From Pseudomonas sp. R76 (GTDB lineage: Bacteria > Pseudomonadota > Gammaproteobacteria > Pseudomonadales > Pseudomonadaceae), in NCBI RefSeq assembly GCF_009834565.1, contig NZ_CP019428.1, positions 5,952,001 to 6,016,000 of the forward strand: a stretch of 64,000 nucleotides of DNA, in the 5' to 3' direction. Positions 40,001 to 49,098 of this stretch are shown in pieces. A model generated the notes under the pieces. The model was not told where the DNA came from. It saw nothing but the letters and a program-made list of their open reading frames with translations, and did no database searches. Position 1 is the first letter of the stretch. The number at the start of each line of letters is the position of its first letter. Made by a program: the position numbers and the translations under genes.

Positions 40001-40241
40001 GCGCTTCAAGCCACCCCCCCAAGGTCGACTCCGGTGGAACTCGCAGGCGCGATCCGGCTGAATGCTGCTTCAACATATCTTGCTTGAGACGCGCATCCGC
40101 CGCCGCTCGGGAAGCCTCAGTGCTACCCGCCGAAGTGTTCTCATGCGTCGTGGACGGGGCACTGCTCGCGCCAGGCTTGAACTGAAGGGCATCATTCTTT
40201 GGCGAGCCAAGAGGCGCAATATTTATATTATGCACAGTCAT
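37026..40241 (-). CDS. large protein of unknown function, paralogue 2 of an accessory pair
   Basis: 1071 residues, not recognised as a named family. Compared with paralogue 1 it has about 140 extra N-terminal residues (STLGGWLEALRFATNSSAF; GEIWFDGGHRKINRDSPELD), a shared core from about 195 (PITMNLKQLMAGYGLQVPTT near 248; MSAPEFLVTDVPESVTFGSP), a matching hydrophobic region at 847-929 (LSLLPFHDLIKNIIEG; VGLFIPGAKGG) and the IAEGTYQPLGE/NNWYGFDHQTLEHFG domain. It then ends with a short, disordered Q/P-rich tail of about 54 residues, lacking paralogue 1's coiled coil. No signal peptide. AAAGAGA precedes the ATG. Domain swapping at both ends suggests a modular effector or toxin family; this is inference. 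Confidence 0.85.
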   Translation of the reverse strand: MTVHNINIAPLGSPKNDALQFKPGASSAPSTTHENTSAGSTEASRAAADARLKQDMLKQHSAGSRLRVPPESTLGGWLEALRFATNSSAFTQLERARGAFTHIDHNKGEIWFDGGHRKINRDSPELDAIAGGKALFDNLMIIAKKLAPDSTFRRGDVFKIEELGRSTYTVDSNFVRQFIDRPKPNSMADDHVPATILNKTGEAETQHNLLAALKKQIEAPGAKPDLESIVVEIAPHSAFWREDQPQPITMNLKQLMAGYGLQVPTTLEALANLERVLFAPPLSAPREGNYGGLLTKSVPLGEDAQKKIIESVSTWKALQTQVPLDAEGKAPSLFEYLKRAVPESSRALADTHPEAFLKALIDTPQARALGKQLQEAIGALPTATSGQEALLTALGLEANKSSGELERDNLAGYNLRQPDNVGRTPAEIVKRFEAHMAGIVGPEMAKVAAYQLLAMSAPEFLVTDVPESVTFGSPQWVMFSAEVFRREQSTPGSSAGQSYVQIREQADLEPVTLEQESQTKAAALQAVVDWGLAKGIIKENSEGYSAETIASVTAALEEEANRMATALKGVLAPLPTRRDLALAALTEIYGEENAHLFEKKILTRPMGLNLKKDSLLNLFMSGELTASWSSTDSTFTTAVLHAGIKKLPDIKKKFVEKFDEYADSFSKAAGEMFAYQVSQLPDEDLKKFDFGKMEMRHLSQPAGSNFPKDSESNALFQMFGSGAFLITTILEGKKVEYIYSPQLGKIIKNGDPLPGVPEGWSVNSSRTAPFFSLSVGGERYNLKPIWKYGGAEELPPPHILKPRNTPSPRVGILAGQVTELYKKAVDGLKDAANGMSDSEKRKARTKMFKNFMLSLLPFHDLIKNIIEGNKHETVVSGVFDFVGLFIPGAKGGFQGVKVGAKGVSSAIAFFKGAVKSGVKAANPIGAFYDSGSGLFKVCKTALNAAPPVNLSSFSSKLRIPGRSWDIPHGGYKQTIAEGTYQPLGESGPKVPVVAVKQGNNWYGFDHQTLEHFGPQLPGFKPIKVKELRDLRYDTGTAVKDGNDHAETAGEFQENASGPTPPQQPIQPKAAQ

Positions 40242-40636
40242 AAGTTATCTCTTTCACGGTTTTGATGAACGGCTCACAAACGCATCTGAATCAACAGCGC
40301 GATTCGCGAACACATTGTATAAAGCCGGCCAAGTTTAACGCCCACTTAATGAGCGCCAACTTTCAGAGTCAACCGTTCGAACAGCGCCGAACTAACGAGC
40401 TGTTTTAAATCCCTATAACATGAGCGCAGACCAACTGATCAGCAAAGCTAACCTGCCAGTACTTGACATTGAACAGAGGCTCTCTCGGCCCTCAGTTATT
40501 AAGTGACCCTCACCACCCAAACAGTTCCAGAACAACTAAGACAGGCAGCGGTTATATCGATTAAATATAACTAACAACCCTATAGATCTACCCTATGAAC
40601 TAACACCCGCACGTGTGCCTATTCCTCTTTACCCCC
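40242..40636. other. A/T-rich gap without a recognised gene
   Basis: This 395-base gap holds no convincing reading frame on either strand. It must contain the promoter of paralogue 2; ATTGTATA at 40314-40321 (TATACAAT on the minus strand) is a possible -10 box about 70 bases before the start, but no good -35 is seen. No terminator was found for the activator gene that ends elsewhere on the same strand. Confidence 0.5.
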
Positions 40637-42535
40637 CTAATCATTGCGCTTGGACACCACCACGCCATGTTTGCGCAATTTGCGGTAGAGCGTATTACGG
40701 CTGACGGCCAGTTGTTCAGCGGTACGGGTAATATGCCAACGTTGCTGTTCAAGCGCAGTCAATAGGGTTTTTCGCTCCGCCTCATCCAGCAGCGACGTGT
40801 TCAAACGCGCAACGCTTGGGGTGCGCACGTTCACAGGTAAATCGGCCTCCACAACACGGCCGTTCTCAGCCAACGCCACCAACGTGCGCAACACCATGCG
40901 TAATTGCCGCACATTGCCAGGCCAGGCGTAAGCCAGCAGCGCCTCTCGTGTCGCCCTGTCTACTGTGACTGCCTGCCCTGCTGACTCCTGGTCGAGAATG
41001 AAATCCAGCAATTGAGCCTTGTCAGTGCGCTCACGCAGTGCCGGCAGCGCGACCTCCAAACCATTGAGCCGGTAATACAAGTCTTCCCGAAAACTGCCGG
41101 CCTGGACTCGCTCACTCAAATCACGGTGGGTAGCACTGATGATGCGCACGTCCACCGCCTGCGCAGCCCCACCGATAGGCACCACCATGCGATCTTCCAA
41201 CACCCTCAAAAGACGGGTTTGCAAAGCGAAGGGCATATCGCCGATCTCGTCGAGAAACAACGTTCCGCCATCGGCCTCTTGCAGCTTGCCGCGCATGCCT
41301 TCTTTAAGCGCCCCGGTAAAACTGCCGCCGCGATAGCCGAACAACTCGCTCTCAATCAGGTTCTCGGGGATGGCGGCGCAGTTGATGGCGACGAAAGGTT
41401 TGCGGGTGCGCAGGCTGGCGTGGTGCAAAGCCTTGGCAAAGGCCTCTTTGCCGCAACCGGTTTCGCCGCGGATCAGCAACGGCACGTCGCGCTCGAACAC
41501 CTTCAGCGCCTTGCGAAAATCATTCTGCAAGGCCGGATCACCCAAGCAGATGCCGGGTAACCGTGGCGCCTCGGGCTTGGCCAGTGGCAACGGCACACTG
41601 CGCGGCTGGCCACGCAATGCGGCGAACAAACAGCGGCCATCACGGGTTCGCAGCGGCCAACTGGCCGTGGCATTGGCGCAGGCGCGGCCGAGCAGTTCGT
41701 CGAGGGAACAGTCGAACGACGCCTCCACCGGCTGCCCCAGCAAACCACCGCGCACCTGGCCGAGCAGATTCAACGCACTCTGATTGACCGCGCAGACGCG
41801 CCCTTCGCCATCAAACGCCAGCAACCCTTCACTGAACAGCCCCACGGACTCCGCCTGCAGGTGAAAACGCAGCAGCCAGTGGTTTTCAAAGTGGCGCAGG
41901 AAGTAACAGCTCTCGATCATCTTCGCCGACAGATTCACCAGCGCCATGGTGTGGAACTGGCTCTGGCGCGACACCGCCTCACGCGCCGAGGACACGTCCA
42001 GCACCGCCAATAGTTCGCCATGAGGGTCAAACACCGGGCTCGCCGAACAGGTCAAGCCGGTGTGGCGGCCACGAAAGTGCTCGTCGCGGTGAATCGTCAG
42101 CGATTGGCGCTCCACCAGGCAGGTGCCGATGCCATTGGTGCCTTCGCACGCCTCGCTCCAGTCGGCGCCGAGCCACAGACCGGCGCGCTCGAAAATCTTG
42201 CGCTCCGACGGCGCGGTGACGCAGTTGAGGATGACCCCGCGCGCGTCGGTGAGCAGTACCGCATGGCCAGCGCCGGAAAGCTGCTGGTGCAGGCTGTTCA
42301 TCTCGGTGCCGGCAATGTGCAGCACCTGTTGCAGACGCTCGCGGCTTTCCAGCAAGCGGCCGTGTTCGAGCACGGTGGGGGCGATGCTCAGCGCGGGGTC
42401 GAGGTGGTAGTCCTCGATGCACCGCAGCCAGGAGCGCGCGATGGACGGGTCGCTGGCGGGACCGTGCGCTAGGTCTTGCCCGCGCGTAACGGTAAGGACT
42501 TGCTGGGCATGGCGACTGAAATGATCGTTTTGCAT
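40637..42535 (-). CDS. sigma-54-dependent activator of the ethanolamine genes (AcoR-like)
   Basis: 632 residues: an N-terminal GAF-type sensor (about 60-220, with NCVTAPSERKIFERAGLWLG, EACEGTNGIGTC), a PAS-like segment (about 230-280, GLFSEGLLAFDGEGRVCAVN), an AAA+ domain with Walker A GETGCGKEAFAK, the sigma-54 contact loop as GSFTGA, Walker B GGTLFLDEIGD, and a Fis-type HTH at the end (SRNTLYRKLRKHG). The first residue of the loop motif is present and only its second differs from GAFTGA. Placed divergently from exaC, whose promoter is of the -24/-12 class, so it most likely switches on ethanolamine or aldehyde use. Confidence 0.92.
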   Translation of the reverse strand: MQNDHFSRHAQQVLTVTRGQDLAHGPASDPSIARSWLRCIEDYHLDPALSIAPTVLEHGRLLESRERLQQVLHIAGTEMNSLHQQLSGAGHAVLLTDARGVILNCVTAPSERKIFERAGLWLGADWSEACEGTNGIGTCLVERQSLTIHRDEHFRGRHTGLTCSASPVFDPHGELLAVLDVSSAREAVSRQSQFHTMALVNLSAKMIESCYFLRHFENHWLLRFHLQAESVGLFSEGLLAFDGEGRVCAVNQSALNLLGQVRGGLLGQPVEASFDCSLDELLGRACANATASWPLRTRDGRCLFAALRGQPRSVPLPLAKPEAPRLPGICLGDPALQNDFRKALKVFERDVPLLIRGETGCGKEAFAKALHHASLRTRKPFVAINCAAIPENLIESELFGYRGGSFTGALKEGMRGKLQEADGGTLFLDEIGDMPFALQTRLLRVLEDRMVVPIGGAAQAVDVRIISATHRDLSERVQAGSFREDLYYRLNGLEVALPALRERTDKAQLLDFILDQESAGQAVTVDRATREALLAYAWPGNVRQLRMVLRTLVALAENGRVVEADLPVNVRTPSVARLNTSLLDEAERKTLLTALEQQRWHITRTAEQLAVSRNTLYRKLRKHGVVVSKRND

Positions 42536-42614
42536 GTTCTTATTATTCTCTCTGCGGGAGAACAGTCAGCATCCCCTAGCCTCCCGACCATTGCAATCCC
42601 GGGCTGACCCACCC

Positions 42615-42676
42615 GTCACAGGCTGTACCGTTTATGGCACAAACTGTCACCCGGCCTGTACCAACCCTGTCACAGC
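42615..42676. promoter_or_regulatory. candidate upstream activator sites for exaC
   Basis: GTCACAGGCTGTACC at the left and CTGTACC ... CTGTCACAG at the right repeat the same blocks in altered order, with CTGTCAC again between them. They lie 50-115 bases before the -24/-12 promoter, where a sigma-54 activator dimer would bind. The assignment is inferred from position and repetition. Confidence 0.45.
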
Positions 42677-42727
42677 AACGCCTTGCGACAAACCCTATTC
42701 CCTTGATTTACCTGGCCTGCACAGCAG

Positions 42728-42743
42728 TGGCCCGACCTTTGCT
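42728..42743 (+). promoter_or_regulatory. sigma-54 (-24/-12) promoter of exaC
   Basis: TGGCCCGACCTTTGCT matches the TGGCACG-N4-TTGCT consensus at all but one position, keeping the GG and GC doublets with correct spacing. It lies 64 bases before the exaC start. Confidence 0.8.
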
Positions 42744-42806
42744 CTACGCTTTATCAAGCGCAAGACCGCTGTACTCCAATAAACATAAAAGCAGGAGATA
42801 ACCACC

Positions 42807-44327
42807 ATGCGTTACGCACATCCCGGTACTGACGGCGCGATCGTTTCGTTCAAGGCCAAGTACGGTAACTACATCGGCGGCGAATTCGTTGCTCCGGTGG
42901 ATGGCAACTACTTCACCAACACCTCGCCAGTCAACGGTAAGCCCATCGCCGAATTCCCGCGCTCCACGGCCAAAGACATCGACAAAGCCCTCGACGCCGC
43001 CCACGCCGCCGCTGATGCCTGGGGTAAAACCTCAGCCCAGGACCGCTCGCTGGTGCTGCTGAAAATCGCCGATCGTATCGAACAGAACCTCGAACTGCTG
43101 GCCATCACTGAAACCTGGGACAACGGCAAAGCCGTGCGTGAAACCCTCAACGCCGACATCCCGCTGGCCGCCGACCATTTCCGCTACTTCGCCGGCTGCA
43201 TTCGCGCCCAGGAAGGCACCAGCGCCGAAATCAACGAACTCACCGCGTCGTATCACTTCCACGAGCCGCTGGGCGTGGTCGGCCAGATCATCCCGTGGAA
43301 CTTCCCGCTGCTGATGGCTGCGTGGAAACTCGCCCCGGCCCTGGCGGCCGGTAACTGCGTGGTGCTCAAACCCGCCGAGCAAACCCCGCTGGGCATCAAC
43401 GTGCTGATGGAGCTGATCGGCGACCTGTTGCCGCCCGGCGTGCTCAACGTGGTGCACGGTTTCGGCAAAGAAGCCGGCGAGGCCCTGGCCACCAGCAAAC
43501 GCATCGCCAAGATCGCCTTCACCGGTTCCACGCCGGTGGGTTCGCACATCATGCACGCGGCGGCCGAGAACATTATTCCGTCCACCGTTGAGCTGGGCGG
43601 CAAGTCGCCGAACATCTTCTTCGCCGACATCATGAAAGCCGAACCGTCGTTTATCGAAAAAGCCGCCGAAGGCCTGGTGCTGGCCTTCTTCAACCAGGGC
43701 GAGGTGTGCACCTGCCCATCGCGCGCACTGGTGGAAGAGTCGATCTACGACGACTTCATGAAAGTGGTGATGAAAAAAATCGAGCAGATCAAACGCGGCG
43801 ACCCGCTGGACACCGACACCATGGTCGGCGCCCAGGCGTCCGAGCAGCAGTTCGACAAGATCCTGTCCTACCTGGAAATCGCCAAAGGCGAAGGCGCGCA
43901 ACTGCTGACCGGCGGCAAGGTCGAGCAGCTCACCGGCGACATGGCCGGCGGTTATTACATCCAGCCGACCCTGCTCAAGGGCACCAACGAAATGCGTGTG
44001 TTCCAGGAAGAAATCTTCGGCCCGGTGGTGAGCATCACCACCTTCAAGGACGAAGCCGAAGCCCTGGCGATTGCCAACGATACCGAGTTCGGCCTGGGCG
44101 CCGGCGTGTGGACCCGCGACATCAACCGCGCCTACCGCATGGGCCGCGCGATCAAGGCTGGCCGTGTGTGGACCAACTGCTACCACCTGTACCCGGCGCA
44201 TGCCGCGTTCGGCGGTTACAAGAAGTCGGGCGTGGGCCGTGAGACGCACAAGATGATGTTGGACCATTACCAGCAGACCAAAAACTTGCTGGTGAGCTAC
44301 GACATTAATCCGTTGGGCTTTTTCTAA
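42807..44327 (+). CDS. exaC: NAD-dependent (acet)aldehyde dehydrogenase, ExaC/AcoD type
   Basis: 506 residues of the ALDH superfamily. Marks: [20 protein letters not shown] (cofactor site), FTGSTPVG, the general-base glutamate in VELGGKSPN and the catalytic cysteine in [13 protein letters not shown]. It would oxidise the acetaldehyde released by EutBC. AGGAGAT stands before the ATG. Expression should need sigma-54 and the divergent activator. Confidence 0.93.
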   Translation: MRYAHPGTDGAIVSFKAKYGNYIGGEFVAPVDGNYFTNTSPVNGKPIAEFPRSTAKDIDKALDAAHAAADAWGKTSAQDRSLVLLKIADRIEQNLELLAITETWDNGKAVRETLNADIPLAADHFRYFAGCIRAQEGTSAEINELTASYHFHEPLGVVGQIIPWNFPLLMAAWKLAPALAAGNCVVLKPAEQTPLGINVLMELIGDLLPPGVLNVVHGFGKEAGEALATSKRIAKIAFTGSTPVGSHIMHAAAENIIPSTVELGGKSPNIFFADIMKAEPSFIEKAAEGLVLAFFNQGEVCTCPSRALVEESIYDDFMKVVMKKIEQIKRGDPLDTDTMVGAQASEQQFDKILSYLEIAKGEGAQLLTGGKVEQLTGDMAGGYYIQPTLLKGTNEMRVFQEEIFGPVVSITTFKDEAEALAIANDTEFGLGAGVWTRDINRAYRMGRAIKAGRVWTNCYHLYPAHAAFGGYKKSGVGRETHKMMLDHYQQTKNLLVSYDINPLGFF

Positions 44328-44335
44328 CCCTCCCC

Positions 44336-44469
44336 GATCGTTCCCACGCTCTGCTTGGGAATGCCGCCTGGGACGCTCCGCGTGCCGATGTCTGCACAGG
44401 GCTCAAGCCGGGTGCAAGGTGACGCAGAGCGTCACGGAATGCATTCCCACGCAGAGCGTGGGAACGATC
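44336..44469. repeat. long palindromic repeat, GATCGTTCCCACGC family
   Basis: Outer arms GATCGTTCCCACGCTCTGC and GCAGAGCGTGGGAACGATC are inverted at the two ends of 134 bases; inner arms GGGACGCTCCGCGT and ACGCAGAGCGTC-type form a second pair. It lies between exaC and the permease gene and may reduce readthrough. Confidence 0.85.
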
Positions 44470-44511
44470 GCTCTTGCTAAAAAAAACAATAAGAATGGAC
44501 GGTACTTTCCC

Positions 44512-45945
44512 ATGCCTAGCGAACCCACTGGCTCTTCCGTCGACTTTGAAAAAGTCGACTCCCACTACTTCCAACAACGCGAACTGAAAAAAGGCGCCGC
44601 CGGCTGGGTGCTGCTGGTTGGCCTCGGCGTTGCCTATGTGATCTCCGGCGACTACGCCGGTTGGAACTTTGGCCTGGCCCAAGGTGGCTGGGGCGGCATG
44701 TTCCTCGCCACCTTGCTCATGGCCACCATGTACCTGTGCATGTGTTTCTCCCTGGCCGAACTGTCTTCCATGATTCCCACCGCCGGCGGCGGCTACGGCT
44801 TTGCCCGCAGCGCCTTTGGCCCCTGGGGCGGGTTCCTTACCGGCACCGCCATCCTGATCGAATACGCCATCGCCCCCGCCGCCATTGCGGTGTTTATCGG
44901 CGCTTATTGCGAGTCGCTGTTCGGCATTGGCGGCTGGATGATTTACCTGGCGTTCTACATCATCTTTATCGGCATCCACATCTTCGGCGTCGGTGAAGCC
45001 TTGAAGCTGATGTTTGTGATTACCGCCATCGCAGCGATTGCCTTGGGCGTGTTCCTGGTGTCGATGGTGCCGCACTTCAACGTCGCCAACTTGCTGGATA
45101 TTCCAGTCACCGAGGCCAAGGGCGCGAGCACCTTCCTGCCGTTTGGCTACGTCGGCGTGTGGGCGGCGATTCCCTACGCCATCTGGTTCTTCCTCGCCGT
45201 CGAGGGCGTGCCGCTGGCCGCCGAAGAAACCAAAAACCCCAAGCGCGACCTGCCACGCGGCCTGATCGGAGCCATTGTGGTGCTGACCAGTTTTGCCCTG
45301 TTGATTCTGGTCATCGCACCGGGCGGCGCGGGCACTTACGCACTGATCAAGTCGGGCAACCCGCTGGTTGAAGCACTGGCGCTGTCCTACGGCGGTTCGA
45401 CCTGGATGGGCAGCTTCGTCAACCTCGTGGGCCTGGCCGGGCTGATCGCGAGCTTTTTCTCGATTATCTATGCGTATTCGCGGCAGATCTTTGCGCTATC
45501 GCGCGCCGGGTACCTGCCGCGCAAGCTGTCGCAAACCAACAAAAGCAAGGCGCCAGTGCTGGCGTTGGTGATCCCCGGCATTATCGGTTTCGGCCTGTCG
45601 CTGACCGGCCAGGGCGATTTGCTGATTCTGGTGGCGGTGTTCGGCGCGACCATTTCCTACGTGTTGATGATGGCCGCGCACATCACCTTGCGCATCCGTC
45701 GCCCCAAAATGGTTCGCCCGTACCGCACGCCGGGCGGCATTTTCACTTCCGGCGTCGCCTTGGTGCTGGCCTGCGTGGCCGTGGTGGCGGGCTTTCTAGT
45801 GGATCCTCGAGTGGTGATTGGCGCCGCGATCATCTATGGAGTATTAATTGCTTACTTTGCTTTCTACAGCCGGCATCACTTGGTAGCAGGCACGCCCGAG
45901 GAAGAATTCGCGGCGATCCAGGCCGCAGAGGCCGCCTTGCACTAA
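44512..45945 (+). CDS. eat: ethanolamine permease (APC superfamily)
   Basis: 477 residues with about twelve membrane segments; GWVLLVGLGVAYVISGDYAG near the start and FLAVEGVPLAAEETKNPKRD are typical of the ethanolamine/amino-acid permease group. I start at MPSEPTGSS because upstream in-frame codons fall within a repeat. The ribosome site is weak. Followed 61 bases later by eutB, so import and breakdown are linked. Confidence 0.92.
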   Translation: MPSEPTGSSVDFEKVDSHYFQQRELKKGAAGWVLLVGLGVAYVISGDYAGWNFGLAQGGWGGMFLATLLMATMYLCMCFSLAELSSMIPTAGGGYGFARSAFGPWGGFLTGTAILIEYAIAPAAIAVFIGAYCESLFGIGGWMIYLAFYIIFIGIHIFGVGEALKLMFVITAIAAIALGVFLVSMVPHFNVANLLDIPVTEAKGASTFLPFGYVGVWAAIPYAIWFFLAVEGVPLAAEETKNPKRDLPRGLIGAIVVLTSFALLILVIAPGGAGTYALIKSGNPLVEALALSYGGSTWMGSFVNLVGLAGLIASFFSIIYAYSRQIFALSRAGYLPRKLSQTNKSKAPVLALVIPGIIGFGLSLTGQGDLLILVAVFGATISYVLMMAAHITLRIRRPKMVRPYRTPGGIFTSGVALVLACVAVVAGFLVDPRVVIGAAIIYGVLIAYFAFYSRHHLVAGTPEEEFAAIQAAEAALH

Positions 45946-46006
45946 CTGCCGTAAACCTCGACGCGGGCGCTCTCTCATTCTGCCCGCGTCGCCAAGGAGA
46001 CACTGT

Positions 46007-47401
46007 ATGGCAAGCTTTTCCCACGCGGTGGGTGCACAGACCTACCGCTTCGACAGCCTCAAGGACGTGATGGCCAAGGCCAGCCCGGCGCGCTCCGGGG
46101 ACTTCCTCGCCGGCGTCGCCGCGCAGAATGACGGCGAGCGCGTGGCCGCGCAGATGGCGCTGGCGAATATCCCGTTGAAACACTTCCTCGAAGAAGTGCT
46201 GATTCCCTACGAGCGTGACGAAGTTACCCGGCTGATCATCGACACTCACGATAAACAGGCGTTTAGCGTGGTCAGCCACCTGACCGTCGGCGGCCTGCGC
46301 GACTGGCTGCTCAGCGACGCAGCCGATGAACATTCCCTGCGCGCCCTGGCGCCCGGGCTGACACCGGAAATGGCCGCCGCCGTGTCCAAGATCATGCGTG
46401 TGCAGGACCTGGTGCTGGTTGCGCAGAAGATCCGCGTGGTCACCCAGTTTCGCGGCACCATGGGCCTGCGCGGGCGCCTGTCGACGCGCCTGCAACCCAA
46501 CCACCCCACCGACGAACCGGCCGGCATTGCCGCGAGCATTCTCGACGGCCTGCTTTACGGCAACGGCGACGCCATGATCGGCATCAACCCGGCCACCGAC
46601 AGCATCGCCTCGATCTGCGCCATGCTCGAGATGCTCGATGCGATCATCCAGCGCTACGAAATCCCCACCCAGGCTTGCGTGCTCACCCACGTCACCACGT
46701 CGATCGAAGCCATCAACCGTGGCGTGCCGCTGGACTTGGTGTTTCAGTCGATTGCCGGCACCGAGGCCGCCAACGCCAGTTTCGGCATCAGCCTCAGCGT
46801 GCTGCAGGAAGGTTATGACGCGGGCTTGAGCCTGAATCGCGGCACCTTGGGCCAGAACCTGATGTATTTCGAAACCGGCCAGGGCAGCGCCTTGTCGGCC
46901 AATGCGCACTTTGGCGTCGACCAGCAAACCTGCGAAACCCGTGCCTACGCCGTGGCGCGGCACTTCAAGCCGTTTTTGGTCAACACCGTTGTAGGCTTTA
47001 TCGGCCCCGAGTACCTGTACAACGGCAAACAGATCATCCGCGCCGGCCTCGAAGACCACTTCTGCGGCAAGCTGCTTGGCGTGCCGATGGGCTGCGACAT
47101 CTGCTACACCAACCACGCCGAAGCCGACCAGGACGACATGGACACCCTGCTGACCCTGCTGGGCGTGGCCGGGATCAATTTCATCATGGGCATCCCCGGC
47201 TCCGACGACATCATGCTCAACTACCAGACCACCTCGTTCCACGACGCCTTATACGCCCGCCAAACACTGGGTTTAAAACCGGCGCCGGAGTTTGAACAGT
47301 GGCTGGCGAAAATGGGCATCTTTACGCAAGCCGACGGCAAGGTGCACTTCGGCAACAGCCTGCCACCGGCATTTCGCCACGCCTTGAAGCAATTGGGATG
47401 A
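46007..47401 (+). CDS. eutB: ethanolamine ammonia-lyase, large subunit
   Basis: 464 residues, normal size; the adenosylcobalamin-dependent enzyme splits ethanolamine to acetaldehyde and ammonia. Conserved segments include [54 protein letters not shown] and [25 protein letters not shown] precedes the ATG. No microcompartment shell genes are near, which is normal in pseudomonads. Confidence 0.96.
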   Translation: MASFSHAVGAQTYRFDSLKDVMAKASPARSGDFLAGVAAQNDGERVAAQMALANIPLKHFLEEVLIPYERDEVTRLIIDTHDKQAFSVVSHLTVGGLRDWLLSDAADEHSLRALAPGLTPEMAAAVSKIMRVQDLVLVAQKIRVVTQFRGTMGLRGRLSTRLQPNHPTDEPAGIAASILDGLLYGNGDAMIGINPATDSIASICAMLEMLDAIIQRYEIPTQACVLTHVTTSIEAINRGVPLDLVFQSIAGTEAANASFGISLSVLQEGYDAGLSLNRGTLGQNLMYFETGQGSALSANAHFGVDQQTCETRAYAVARHFKPFLVNTVVGFIGPEYLYNGKQIIRAGLEDHFCGKLLGVPMGCDICYTNHAEADQDDMDTLLTLLGVAGINFIMGIPGSDDIMLNYQTTSFHDALYARQTLGLKPAPEFEQWLAKMGIFTQADGKVHFGNSLPPAFRHALKQLG

Positions 47402-48228
47402 AGGAGCCGCCTGTGCAACTCGACCTGCCTGACAACCCGTGGCTGGAACTGCGCCGCCTCACGCCGGCGCGCATCGCGCTGGGCCGCACCGGCACCAGCA
47501 TCCCCACCAGCGCGCAGCTGGATTTTCAATTCGCCCACGCCCAAGCGCGTGATGCCGTGCATTTGCCGTTCGACCATGAGGGCCTGAGCAGCCAAATGGC
47601 TGAGCGCGGCCGAGACAGCCTGCTGTTGCACAGCGCCGCCGTTGACCGGCATATGTATTTGCAACGCCCGGACCTGGGGCGGCGCTTGAGTGACGAATCG
47701 GCGCAGCGCCTGCGCGAGTATGCCGCCGCCAACCCTGGTGGCGTGGACCTGGCCGTGGTGGTGGCCGACGGGCTGTCGGCGCTGGCTGTGCATAAACACA
47801 CGTTGCCGTTTCTTACACGCATGGAGGAACAGACCCACGCTGAAGGCTGGTCGTTGTCGCCGGTGATCCTGGTGGAACAGGGCCGTGTGGCGGTGGCGGA
47901 TGAAGTCGGCCAGTTGCTGGGCGCCAAGATGGTGGTGATTTTGATCGGCGAGCGGCCGGGGCTCAGTTCGCCGGACAGCCTGGGGCTGTATTTCACTTAC
48001 AACCCCAAGGTCGGGCTCACCGACGCCTACCGCAACTGCATCTCCAATGTGCGCCTGGAAGGCCTGAGCTACGGCATGGCCGCGCACAGCCTGCTTTACT
48101 TGATGAAAGAGGCGTGTCGTCGGCAGCTGTCGGGGGTCAATCTCAAGGACGAGGCGCAGGTTCAGACCATCGAATCGGATGATCCTGACCTGATGAAGGG
48201 CAATTTCCTGCTCAGCCCGCCGGAATGA
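47398..48228 (+). CDS. eutC: ethanolamine ammonia-lyase, small subunit
   Basis: 276 residues; binds cobalamin with EutB. Marks: [51 protein letters not shown], and [21 protein letters not shown] near the end. The ATG overlaps the eutB stop (ATGA), so the two subunits are made in a coupled way. Confidence 0.96.
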   Translation: MKEPPVQLDLPDNPWLELRRLTPARIALGRTGTSIPTSAQLDFQFAHAQARDAVHLPFDHEGLSSQMAERGRDSLLLHSAAVDRHMYLQRPDLGRRLSDESAQRLREYAAANPGGVDLAVVVADGLSALAVHKHTLPFLTRMEEQTHAEGWSLSPVILVEQGRVAVADEVGQLLGAKMVVILIGERPGLSSPDSLGLYFTYNPKVGLTDAYRNCISNVRLEGLSYGMAAHSLLYLMKEACRRQLSGVNLKDEAQVQTIESDDPDLMKGNFLLSPPE

Positions 48229-48324
48229 CTGATCGCTGCACGATTGCGCTTTTTTGCGCCATTAGGCAGCATCCGGTCACGGCCGCTTGTGTGGTCATCC
48301 CCCCTTTGGAAGTTGAGGCCTGGC

Positions 48325-48783
48325 ATGCGGATTACTCAAGCGACCCTTGAACACCTGGACCTGTTGACGCCGCTGTTCGTCAAATACCGCGAGTTTTATG
48401 GGGCGCTGCCGTTCCCGGACTCGTCGCGGGCCTTTCTGGAAAAACGCCTGCGCCGCAAGGAGTCGGTGATTTACCTGGCCCTGGCCGATGATGACGACAA
48501 GCGCTTGCTGGGGTTTTGCCAGCTGTACCCGAGCTATTCGTCGCTGTCGCTTAAGCGTGTGTGGATCCTCAATGACATCTACGTCGCAGAAGATGCGCGC
48601 CGGCAATTGGTGGCAGACAACCTGATGCGCACGGCAAAGAAAATGGCCAAGGAGACGCATGCGGTGCGGCTGCGGGTGTCGACCAGCAGTGACAATGAAG
48701 TGGCGCAGAAGACGTACGAGTCGATTGGGTTTCGCGAAGATACGGAGTTCAAGAACTACGTGTTGCCGATCAGTGAAGACTGA
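48325..48783 (+). CDS. GNAT family acetyltransferase
   Basis: 152 residues with the GNAT fold: MRITQATLEHLDLLTPLF, LKRVWILNDIYVAEDARRQ (acetyl-CoA-binding strand and loop) and VSTSSDNEVAQKTYESIGF. Substrate unknown. Start at 48325 fits the family; earlier codons back to 48244 encode a poor leader. Not clearly part of the eut transcript (about 95 bases away). Confidence 0.88.
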   Translation: MRITQATLEHLDLLTPLFVKYREFYGALPFPDSSRAFLEKRLRRKESVIYLALADDDDKRLLGFCQLYPSYSSLSLKRVWILNDIYVAEDARRQLVADNLMRTAKKMAKETHAVRLRVSTSSDNEVAQKTYESIGFREDTEFKNYVLPISED

Positions 48784-48806
48784 CTTCCAAACACCACTCG
48801 TCTTCT

Positions 48807-48893
48807 GTGGGAGCTGGCTTGCCTGCGATAGCGGTAGGCCAGTCAGCCCAGTGTTGACAGACACTCAGCTATCGCAGGCAAGCCAGCTCCCAC
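48807..48893. repeat. paired REP element (REPIN), GTGGGAGCTGGCTTG type
   Basis: Inverted copies of GTGGGAGCTGGCTTGCCTGC flank about 45 bases, as at 22972-23058. The 315-base gap it lies in, up to the DedA start, otherwise holds no gene I can support; the A/T-rich part near 48960-49020 (CACGTTT-type boxes) may carry the DedA promoter. Confidence 0.9.
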
Positions 48894-49098
48894 AATTAGA
48901 TCTCCAGTGACCTGAAGCGCAAACATGCCCGGAATAACCACGACATCCCCCGCTACAAAACCAACACGCTTTTCACCTCCCAATACGTATAATGCGGACC
49001 TTTCAGGGTTGTAAGAAATACGGCATGCCTTTGTAGCCTTACTTACCCGAGCTTCCGCACAGGCCTGCTGAGCCGGGCCATTCACACAGGTGCCACCC

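Noticed and set aside
43032..44267. 411-codon frame antisense to exaC
   Set aside because: Shadow frame; exaC is complete with catalytic residues.
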